5,858 bases of DNA from Lachnospiraceae bacterium (GTDB lineage: Bacteria; Bacillota; Clostridia; Lachnospirales; Lachnospiraceae): the NCBI GenBank assembly GCA_017475845.1, contig JAFVEU010000243.1, positions 1 to 5,858 on the forward strand, given 5' to 3'. Position numbers and translations under genes: made by a program. The notes beneath the pieces were generated by a model. That model was not told the DNA's origin. It did not search any database and saw nothing but the letters and a program-made list of their open reading frames with translations. Below, one piece after another: positions 1 to 5,858 of this stretch. How positions within the stretch are numbered: position 1 is the stretch's first letter; the number at the start of each line of letters is the position of its first letter.

Positions 1-1026
1 ATAAAAATTGGGAATACGGAGATCGGCGGGGGAAGCCCGGTTAAGATACAGTCCATGTGCAATACCAGGACGGATGACGTGGAGGCTACTGTCAGACAGA
101 TCCTTGAGCTTGAAAGGGCGGGGTGCGAGATTATAAGGTGTACCGTGCCGGACGAGGCTGCGGCAGAGGCCATAAGAGAGATAAAGAAAAAGATACATAT
201 TCCTTTTGTGGCGGATATACATTTTGACTACAGGATGGCTTTACTTGCGGTAGAGAACGGGGCAGACAAGATCAGGATAAACCCCGGAAACATCGGAGGG
301 AAGGATAGGCTTAAGGCTGTGGTTGAAAAGTGCAGGGAGAGGAATGTGCCAATTAGGGTGGGGGTGAATTCCGGTTCCCTGGAAAAGGAGATAGTGGAGA
401 AATACGGCGGTGTCACTGCGGATGGGCTGGTGGAATCTGCTCTTGACAAGGTGAGGCTCATTGAGGAAAACGATTATGATAATATTGTGATAAGCATCAA
501 GTCCAGCAATGTGCTCATGTGTGTCGATGCCTATGAGAAAACGGCGGAGAAAAGCCCCTATCCCCTGCACGTTGGGATAACAGAGTCGGGGACGGTTTTC
601 AGCGGGAATATCAAGTCTGCGGTGGGCCTCGGCATTATCCTGAATAAGGGTATAGGTGATACCATAAGGGTGTCACTGACCGGAGATCCGGTGGAGGAGA
701 TAAGGAGCGCAAAGCTCATTCTTAAGACTCTGGGACTAAAGAAGGGGGGAGCGGAGATAGTGTCCTGCCCCACCTGCGGAAGGACCAGGATAGATCTTAT
801 AGGCCTTGCGGGGAAGGTTGAGGAGATGCTTAAGGACTGCGACAGGGATATCAAGGTGGCAGTGATGGGCTGCGCAGTAAACGGTCCCGGTGAAGCTCAT
901 GAAGCCGACATAGGTATAGCCGGAGGAGAAAGGGAGGGTCTCGTCTTCAGAAAGGGAGAGATCATAAGGAAGGTTAAGGAAGAAGATCTTTTAACTGCTC
1001 TTAAAGAGGAGCTTGACAGGTTATGA
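1..1026 (+). CDS. ispG: 4-hydroxy-3-methylbut-2-en-1-yl diphosphate synthase (IspG/GcpE), 5'-partial
   Basis: IspG converts 2-C-methyl-D-erythritol 2,4-cyclodiphosphate to HMBPP, the penultimate step of the MEP isoprenoid pathway, in the cytosol with a [4Fe-4S] cluster. The frame is open from base 1. The residues before the ATG at 55 (IGGGSPVKIQSM) are the conserved family N-terminus, so 55 is an internal Met and the true start lies to the left, with probably only 10-20 residues missing. The 341 visible codons cover the TIM-barrel part, including VADIHFDYRMA and IRINPGNIG, and the C-terminal ferredoxin-like domain. The cluster ligands are visible: Cys codons 256 and 259 (SCPTCGRT), Cys 291 and Glu 298 (GCAVNGPGE). 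Their spacing of 3, 32 and 7 is the same as E. coli Cys270, Cys273, Cys305 and Glu312. The size matches the short form without the inserted domain of plant enzymes. Its stop overlaps the polC start. Nothing suggests damage. Confidence 0.97.
   Translation: MKIGNTEIGGGSPVKIQSMCNTRTDDVEATVRQILELERAGCEIIRCTVPDEAAAEAIREIKKKIHIPFVADIHFDYRMALLAVENGADKIRINPGNIGGKDRLKAVVEKCRERNVPIRVGVNSGSLEKEIVEKYGGVTADGLVESALDKVRLIEENDYDNIVISIKSSNVLMCVDAYEKTAEKSPYPLHVGITESGTVFSGNIKSAVGLGIILNKGIGDTIRVSLTGDPVEEIRSAKLILKTLGLKKGGAEIVSCPTCGRTRIDLIGLAGKVEEMLKDCDRDIKVAVMGCAVNGPGEAHEADIGIAGGEREGLVFRKGEIIRKVKEEDLLTALKEELDRL
1003..1011 (+). promoter_or_regulatory. Ribosome binding site for polC inside the ispG 3' end
   Basis: A purine-rich AAAGAGGAG lies within the last codons of ispG, with its final base 11 bases before the polC ATG at 1023. 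That spacing is slightly long but workable. It supports the ATG at 1023 as the polC start. Together with the ATGA stop/start overlap, it points to translational coupling, with ribosomes finishing ispG able to reinitiate on polC. The assignment is by motif and position only. Confidence 0.6.
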
Positions 1027-4000
1027 CAGATTCAGGCAGAAGAAAACCGTTTTTTGAGGTATTTCCCACATTATTGCTCTCTCAGGAACTGAGGGAGCTC
1101 TTTTCCAATGTATCCGTAAAGATGATCTTAAGGAGCCGTGACAGAAAGTCCTTTCATATCTACACGGAAAGCAGGATGATCATTCAGAAGGAGGATATCC
1201 TTAAGGTAGAGAGGGAATTAAGGAGGCAGGTTTTTACGGATACCGGCATAACTCCCAGGATACACGAATCCTTCCTGCTGTCAGGAGAATTCTCTCTTCA
1301 ATCGGTCATGGATACCTACGGGGAATCCATTGCGATAGAGCTTCGGGAAGAATATCCGATACTTAACCAGATCTATAAGAATTCCGCCGTTTCCTGCGAG
1401 GGAAAGGTCCTGACCCTTACGGTCCCGGAGGAGATGATCTTCGGAAAAGAAGCGGAAAAGATGGTAAAGGATCTTTCCGAGTATCTCTATAATGTGTTCA
1501 ACAAGAGATTTCCCATGGACATAAGGGTTCAGCATGAATATAAGAGCAGGGGTATTTCCCTTGAAAGAAAGAGGGATGAGGAAGAGCTCTTAAGAGAATA
1601 CCGGGAGGTAATGGGAAGGAAGGAGAAGAAGGAAGAGACAGGTAAGGAAAATAAGGTAAAGGATAAGCAGAAGAAGGGAAAGCGCCGTCCTCTCGATCCC
1701 GATGTGATCTTCAGAGCCGATGTCACTGAGGATGCCATACCCATTAAGGATATAGTGGACCCCATAGGGGAAGTGGTGATACGGGGACAGCTTATTTCCT
1801 ATGACGAGCATTCCATAGGGAACCAGAAGAATGTGGTGACCTTAAGCGTCACCGACTATACCGATTCCATAAAGGCCAAGTTCTTTTTAACTGATGAGGA
1901 GCTGCCTGAATTTAAGGAAAAGGTGGGGGCCGGGGATCTTGAAAAAAGCAAGGCCATCATCTTTGTGAAGATAAAGGGTGTGGCGGATCTGGACAAATTC
2001 GAGCATGATGTGGTGGTGACCTCCATAAAGGGAATGCGTAAGATAGCTTCCTTCCGGAAGGAGAGAAGGGATTTTTCCGCGGTAAAGAGGACAGAGCTCC
2101 ATTGCCATACCAAGTATTCGGAAATGGACGGGGTGAGCAGCGTGGAGGATATCCTTAAGACCGTGGATTCCTGGGGCTGGAACAGCATCGCCCTTACGGA
2201 TCACGGGAATGTACAGGTATATCCGGATGCCGCCCACACAAAGCTTGAGAATAAGGATTTCAAGATAATCTACGGCTGCGAGGGATATCTCGTGGATGAC
2301 ACCAACAGGATAGTATGGGAGTGCGGAAAGGGTGACGGCAATACCGCCCATTCCCTGAACAGTGATTACGTGGTCTTTGATATAGAGACCACAGGCTTTT
2401 CTGCTGTGACGGACAGGATAATAGAGATAGGTGCCGTAAGGATTGAAAACGGGGAGATAAAGGAAAGCTTTGATGAGCTTATTAATCCCCGGATCCCAAT
2501 CCCCTTTAAGATAGAAAACTTAACCGGCATAAACGACAGCATGGTGAAGGATGCTCCGGGGATAGAAGAGGTGCTGCCCCGGTTCTTAAGCTTTGCGGAG
2601 GGGGCGGTGGTGGTGGCACACAATGCCATGTTTGATACCTCCTTTATCCGGGCAAAGGCAGAGGAGCTTAATCTTCGGTTCGATAAGACGGTAACTGATA
2701 CCCTGGGACTTGGCAGGTTCCTTATGCCGGACTTAAATAACCATAAGCTGGATACCATGGCAGAAGCCCTTAAGGTGAGCCTTGAAAACCATCACAGGGC
2801 CTGTGATGACGCTGCAGCCACCGCAGAGATCTTTATAAAACTCATGGAAAAGGCGGAGAAGGAATACGCTGAAGACGTACATATACTTGAGGACTTTAAA
2901 AAGTTTGACCGGGTGGGGATCAATACCATTAAGAGACTGCCCTATTTCCATATCATCCTTCTTGCCAAAAACGAGACCGGAAGGCTTAATCTCTATAAGC
3001 TGGTATCCGAGTCCCACTTAAAGTATTTCCAGAGAAGGCCCCGTATACCTAAATCCCTTCTTATGGAGCACAGGGAAGGGCTGATACTTGGAAGCGCCTG
3101 TGAAGCCGGGGAATTGTACCAGGCTCTGGAAAGAGAGGAACCGGGGGAGAGGATAGCCGGCATAGTGGATTTTTATGACTATCTGGAGATACAGCCTCTC
3201 GGCAATAACGAATTCCTTATAAGAGAGGATAACCGGATTAAGGACATGGAGGATATCCGGGATATCAACAAGGAGATAGTGAGACTCGGGGAGAGGTTCA
3301 ATAAACCGGTATGCGCCACCTGTGATGTCCACTTTCTGAATCCCGAGGACGAGATATACAGGCGAATAATCATGTTCAGCAAGAAATATAAGGATGCGGA
3401 CATGCAGCCTCCCCTGTATCTCCGTACCACCGAGGAGATGCTTGACGAATTTGCCTATCTGGGAAATGACAAGGCAGAGGAGGTGGTCATAAAGAATCCC
3501 AATATGATAGCGGATATGGTGGACTATATCTCTCCGGTGCGTCCGGACAAGGCTCCCCCTGTCATTGCGGACTCGGATAAGATATTAAGGGATATCTGCT
3601 ATACCAGAGCTAAAGAACTGTACGGAGAGGAGCTGCCGGAGATAGTCACCACCCGTCTCGATAAGGAGCTGGATTCCATTATAGGAAACGGCTACGCGGT
3701 CATGTACGTGATAGCCCAGAAGCTTGTGTGGAAGAGTAATGAGGACGGGTATCTGGTGGGCAGCAGAGGCTCCGTGGGGTCTTCCTTTGCGGCTTATATG
3801 TCCGGTATCACTGAGGTGAATTCCCTTGCGCCCCACTATCTGTGCAGGAAGTGCCACTATTCCGATTTTGAGTCGGATATCGTGAAAAAGGCCCATGAGG
3901 AAGGAAACTGCGGCTGTGACCTGCCTGACAGGGACTGCCCGGTCTGCGGTGAAAAGCTTATGAAGATGGGCTTTGATATTCCCTTTGAAACCTTCCTGGG

Positions 4001-5498
4001 CTTTGACGGTGACAAGGAACCGGATATAGACCTTAATTTCTCCGGAGATTATCAGAGCAAGGCCCATAAGTACACGGAGGTCATATTCGGAGCAGGACAG
4101 ACCTTCAGGGCCGGTACCACGGGAACCGTTGCGGATAAGACGGCCTTCGGTTATACAAAGGGCTATTTCGAAGATGAAAGCCATAATGTGCATAAGAGAA
4201 AGGCTGAGATAGAAAGGCTGGCAAAGGGCTGTGAAGGAGTCCTTCGTACCACGGGACAGCATCCCGGAGGGATAATAGTGATGCCAAGAGGTGAGGAGAT
4301 CAATTCCTTTACGCCGCTGCAGCATCCGGCCAACGATCAGTCAAATCCTGTGATAACCACCCATTTTGATTATCACTCCATCGACCATAACCTTTTGAAG
4401 CTTGATATCCTGGGACATGACGATCCCACAATGATAAGATTCCTTCAGGACGCCACAGGAGTGAGCGTGGATGAGATCTCCTTTGACGATAAGGGGGTAA
4501 TGAGTCTCTTTAACAGCCCTGAAGTCCTTGGGATCTCCCCTGAGGATATAGGCGGCTGTCCCACGGGAACTCTCGGGATCCCGGAGTACGGCACGGACTT
4601 TGTAATTCAGATGTTAGTGGATGCGAAGCCTGCCACCTTTTCCGATCTGGTGCGTATTTCCGGGCTTTCCCACGGCACCGATGTATGGAGCGGTAATGCG
4701 GAGCTCCTGGTAAAGGAGCGGGGGATGGAGTTAAAGGAGCTGATCTGCTGCCGTGATGACATCATGCTCTATCTGATGAACAAGGGAGTGGATCCCTCCC
4801 TGTCCTTTAAGATCATGGAGTCCGTGCGGAAGGGGAAGGGCTTAAAGGATGAGATGAAGGAAGCTATGATAGGGAATGAGGTCCCCGACTGGTACATAGA
4901 TTCCTGCCTTAAGATAAAGTATATGTTCCCCAAGGCCCATGCGGTGGCCTATGTAATGATGGCCTGGAGGGTGGCATGGTTTAAGATAAACCGGCCTCTG
5001 GCTTATTACAGTGCCTTTTTCTCCATAAGATCCGTAAAGAGCGGAGGCATAGATTATGAGACCATGTGCAGGGGCAGGGCAATGCTTGAAGAAAACTTAA
5101 AGCGGCTCCAGGATCTCCTCAGATCCATAGGGAAAAACAGGATGAAGCCCGCGGATCTTGACAGCATCAAGAATATGCAGCTGGTGCAGGAGATGTATGC
5201 AAGGGGATATGATTTCGCGCCCCTTGACCTCAATGAAGCGGACCCCAAATATTTCAGACAGGTTGACGAGAAGCATATAATGCCGCCCCTTACCTCTATT
5301 TCCGGAATCGGAGGAAAGGATGCGGACGATCTGGCAGCGGGACTCCTTGCCGCCAGGAAGGACGGCCCCTTCCTTTCGGTGGAGGATTTCATAGACCGTA
5401 CGGGCTGCTCAAAGAACAAGGCTGATAAGCTTCACGAAATGGGGCTTCTAGGCAATATCCCGGAGACAAACCAGCTGTCGCTGTTTGATCTGATGTAA
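1023..5498 (+). CDS. polC: DNA polymerase III subunit alpha, Gram-positive PolC type
   Basis: PolC is the essential replicative polymerase with built-in 3'-5' proofreading, acting with the DnaX loader and beta clamp at the fork. The 1491 residues slightly exceed B. subtilis PolC (about 1437). Domains in order: N-terminal domain 1-170; Lys/Glu-rich linker about 175-228; OB-fold from about 245; PHP domain with H360/H362, D393-H394, E420 and C767-D768-x-H770, split by the inserted exonuclease. The DEDDh exonuclease shows D453/E455 (FDIETTG), H533...D538 (AHNAMFD) and H591/D596. The polymerase has GSRGSVGSS at 913-921, zinc-binding C941/C944 and C972/C975, catalytic D1001/D1003 (PDIDLNF) and D1128 (KLDILGHDD). 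A helix-hairpin-helix-like ISGIGG occurs near 1426-1431. The C-terminus QLSLFDL (1484-1490) is a beta-clamp-binding motif. The start is supported by the ribosome binding site, the ATGA overlap with ispG and the PolC-like KPFFEVFPTL N-terminus. All catalytic residues checked are present. Confidence 0.98.
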   Translation: MTDSGRRKPFFEVFPTLLLSQELRELFSNVSVKMILRSRDRKSFHIYTESRMIIQKEDILKVERELRRQVFTDTGITPRIHESFLLSGEFSLQSVMDTYGESIAIELREEYPILNQIYKNSAVSCEGKVLTLTVPEEMIFGKEAEKMVKDLSEYLYNVFNKRFPMDIRVQHEYKSRGISLERKRDEEELLREYREVMGRKEKKEETGKENKVKDKQKKGKRRPLDPDVIFRADVTEDAIPIKDIVDPIGEVVIRGQLISYDEHSIGNQKNVVTLSVTDYTDSIKAKFFLTDEELPEFKEKVGAGDLEKSKAIIFVKIKGVADLDKFEHDVVVTSIKGMRKIASFRKERRDFSAVKRTELHCHTKYSEMDGVSSVEDILKTVDSWGWNSIALTDHGNVQVYPDAAHTKLENKDFKIIYGCEGYLVDDTNRIVWECGKGDGNTAHSLNSDYVVFDIETTGFSAVTDRIIEIGAVRIENGEIKESFDELINPRIPIPFKIENLTGINDSMVKDAPGIEEVLPRFLSFAEGAVVVAHNAMFDTSFIRAKAEELNLRFDKTVTDTLGLGRFLMPDLNNHKLDTMAEALKVSLENHHRACDDAAATAEIFIKLMEKAEKEYAEDVHILEDFKKFDRVGINTIKRLPYFHIILLAKNETGRLNLYKLVSESHLKYFQRRPRIPKSLLMEHREGLILGSACEAGELYQALEREEPGERIAGIVDFYDYLEIQPLGNNEFLIREDNRIKDMEDIRDINKEIVRLGERFNKPVCATCDVHFLNPEDEIYRRIIMFSKKYKDADMQPPLYLRTTEEMLDEFAYLGNDKAEEVVIKNPNMIADMVDYISPVRPDKAPPVIADSDKILRDICYTRAKELYGEELPEIVTTRLDKELDSIIGNGYAVMYVIAQKLVWKSNEDGYLVGSRGSVGSSFAAYMSGITEVNSLAPHYLCRKCHYSDFESDIVKKAHEEGNCGCDLPDRDCPVCGEKLMKMGFDIPFETFLGFDGDKEPDIDLNFSGDYQSKAHKYTEVIFGAGQTFRAGTTGTVADKTAFGYTKGYFEDESHNVHKRKAEIERLAKGCEGVLRTTGQHPGGIIVMPRGEEINSFTPLQHPANDQSNPVITTHFDYHSIDHNLLKLDILGHDDPTMIRFLQDATGVSVDEISFDDKGVMSLFNSPEVLGISPEDIGGCPTGTLGIPEYGTDFVIQMLVDAKPATFSDLVRISGLSHGTDVWSGNAELLVKERGMELKELICCRDDIMLYLMNKGVDPSLSFKIMESVRKGKGLKDEMKEAMIGNEVPDWYIDSCLKIKYMFPKAHAVAYVMMAWRVAWFKINRPLAYYSAFFSIRSVKSGGIDYETMCRGRAMLEENLKRLQDLLRSIGKNRMKPADLDSIKNMQLVQEMYARGYDFAPLDLNEADPKYFRQVDEKHIMPPLTSISGIGGKDADDLAAGLLAARKDGPFLSVEDFIDRTGCSKNKADKLHEMGLLGNIPETNQLSLFDLM

Positions 5499-5509
5499 GA
5501 AAGATTTTT

Positions 5510-5541
5510 AGGCTCCGCTGCGGGAAGCAGCGGAGCTTCTT
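5510..5541 (+). terminator. Intrinsic terminator after polC
   Basis: A perfect 10-bp stem, GCTCCGCTGC (5512-5521) with GCAGCGGAGC (5527-5536), encloses a five-base GGGAA loop. It can be extended by a G-T and an A-T pair (5510-5511 with 5537-5538). It begins 13 bases after the TAA and is followed by TTCTT. A further T5 run occurs at 5552-5556. The T tract directly after the stem is modest, but the GC-rich stem and its location make termination of the ispG-polC transcript the likely role. Confidence 0.78.
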
Positions 5542-5621
5542 AAACGGGCGGTTTTTCTAATCCGGAGCTGAAACGGAATTGTCAATCGTTTTTGAAAATG
5601 TCTCAAAATAATTCAAACATC

Positions 5622-5654
5622 AGCCCGGAAAGTTGATAAAGCTTTCCGGGCTTT
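5622..5654. terminator. Second stem-loop, probable terminator of uncertain direction
   Basis: A perfect 11-bp inverted repeat, AGCCCGGAAAG (5622-5632) with CTTTCCGGGCT (5642-5652), encloses a nine-base loop. Read on the plus strand the stem ends in CTTTAAT, a weak T tract. Read on the minus strand it is followed by GATGTTTGAATTATTTT, also moderately T-rich. It could be a backup terminator for polC or a terminator for leftward transcription coming from the repeat region, whose minus-strand open frame stops 12 bases before the stem. The sequence alone does not settle the direction. Confidence 0.55.
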
Positions 5655-5663
5655 AATCTGCGA

Positions 5664-5858
5664 TCAGCCGGATAATACCTGTCGGCGGGATTTACGGGAC
5701 CATTTGCAGGTTTCCCGGGTTGTACGCCATTTCGAAAAACCGATGGTTTCGGGGGTGCCGCTTCCCGGGGCAGGCACCCGCCATTTCACTGTTTTGGCGG
5801 TTCCGGGGGTGCCGCTTCCCGCGGCAGGCACCCTCCATTTCGAAAAAGCGATGGTTTC
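5664..5858 (-). CDS. Doubtful repetitive open frame, 5'-partial, function unknown
   Basis: On the minus strand a frame is open from the right edge to a TGA at 5664-5666, giving 64 residues. It holds an 18-residue repeat built on KWRVPAxGSGTP, produced by the 54-bp DNA repeat, and ends in a basic tail (KWSRKSRRQVLSG). No start is visible. A stem-loop follows 12 bases beyond the stop, as would suit a gene end. Against coding: the array is open in five of six frames simply because it lacks stops and has a period divisible by three, so openness carries little weight. No signal peptide, membrane segment or known domain is visible. Most likely a non-coding repeat mistaken for a gene, but a real repetitive protein tail is not excluded. 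Confidence 0.18.
   Translation of the reverse strand, partial: ETIAFSKWRVPAAGSGTPGTAKTVKWRVPAPGSGTPETIGFSKWRTTRETCKWSRKSRRQVLSG
5700..5726. repeat. Possible degenerate half unit at the left edge of the repeat array
   Basis: The segment starts with CCATTTG, one base different from the CCATTTC that opens each full unit. It is 27 bases long, exactly half the 54-base period, and it abuts the first full unit. The interior (GGTTTCCCGGG) matches the full units only loosely. The exact half-period placement suggests a decayed array border, but the shared stretch is short and could be chance. Confidence 0.35.
5727..5858. repeat. 54-bp-period tandem repeat array, cut by the window edge
   Basis: Units begin with CCATTTC at 5727, 5781 and 5835, exactly 54 bases apart. 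The third unit runs off the edge, so copy number is unknown. A 38-bp block (5750-5787 and 5804-5841) differs at only two positions between the two complete copies. Between blocks are 16-bp segments at 5734-5749, 5788-5803 and 5842-5857. The first and third of these differ by a single base, while the second is largely unrelated. The block contains GGGTGCC and its complement GGCACCC 13 bases apart, so each copy can form a hairpin. I do not recognise the repeat family. A bacterial intergenic tandem repeat, a non-autonomous element and a repetitive coding region are all possible. Confidence 0.9.

Larger units (their letters stand above)
5499..5726. other. Intergenic region between polC and the repeat array
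   Basis: Apart from the two stem-loops and the possible half unit, I see no gene, RNA gene or convincing promoter here. The stretch 5570-5620 is AT-rich and separates the two stem-loops. CGGAGCT occurs in the right arm of the first stem-loop (5531-5537) and again at 5563-5569, so the left arm at 5512-5517 has a second, weaker pairing partner. No start of the rimP-nusA genes that often follow polC in Bacillota is visible before the window ends. Confidence 0.6.

Noticed and set aside
55..57. ATG at 55 as the ispG start
   Set aside because: The upstream codons from base 1 are in frame and encode the conserved IspG N-terminal segment, so this Met is internal.
1555..1710. Purine-rich, Lys/Glu-rich stretch in polC as a possible insertion or frameshift
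   Set aside because: The frame is intact, and PolC proteins commonly have a charged linker between the N-terminal domain and the OB-fold.
1191..2159. 15-bp exact repeat GAGGATATCCTTAAG at 1191-1205 and 2145-2159
   Set aside because: Both copies are in frame in polC and encode EDILK with the same common codons, so codon preference explains the match.
3585..4325. 246-residue minus-strand open frame
   Set aside because: It lies wholly inside polC, opposite the conserved polymerase core that includes the zinc site and catalytic Asp residues. It is a shadow of polC codon use with no recognisable domain.
5556..5585. Minus-strand promoter starting with TTGACA (5585 to 5580)
   Set aside because: The -35 hexamer is perfect, but no reasonable -10 lies 16-18 bases on (best is GATTAG-like), and it would only transcribe antisense into the polC end.
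5727..5858. CRISPR-like pattern of conserved block and variable segment
   Set aside because: Segments of 16 bp are far shorter than normal spacers, two of the three are nearly the same, and no cas gene is visible.

Overview
The window looks like chromosomal DNA from a low-to-mid-GC Bacillota, most likely class Clostridia and possibly Lachnospiraceae. A PolC-type replicative polymerase is diagnostic of Bacillota and a few relatives. The ispG-polC adjacency is a familiar clostridial arrangement. Heavy use of AGG (Arg) and ATA (Ile) codons in both genes fits Lachnospiraceae, but that placement is inference, not proof.

Layout. Positions 1-1026 hold the 3' part of ispG, open at the left edge. It encodes the iron-sulfur enzyme of the penultimate step of the MEP isoprenoid pathway. 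It overlaps by four bases (ATGA) with polC at 1023-5498, a complete 1491-residue DNA polymerase III alpha subunit with intact PHP, DEDDh exonuclease, zinc-binding, palm, helix-hairpin-helix and C-terminal clamp-binding elements. The two genes are co-directional and very probably co-transcribed and translationally coupled.

Positions 5499-5858 carry no confidently identified gene. A strong stem-loop sits 13 bases after the polC stop (5512-5536) and probably ends the operon, so no downstream gene appears to be read through from polC. A second perfect 11-bp stem-loop lies at 5622-5652. From 5727 to the right edge is a 54-bp-period tandem repeat (two full units and the start of a third, unfinished at the edge), preceded by what may be a degenerate half unit at 5700-5726. 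Each unit has a near-invariant 38-bp block able to form a hairpin, plus a 16-bp variable segment. Because 54 is a multiple of three, the array stays open in five of six frames. On the minus strand it reads as an 18-residue peptide repeat ending at a TGA (5664-5666), but coding status cannot be decided here.

The two main genes are core housekeeping functions with no sign of damage. The only part of the window not explained by known families is the repeat array at the right end.
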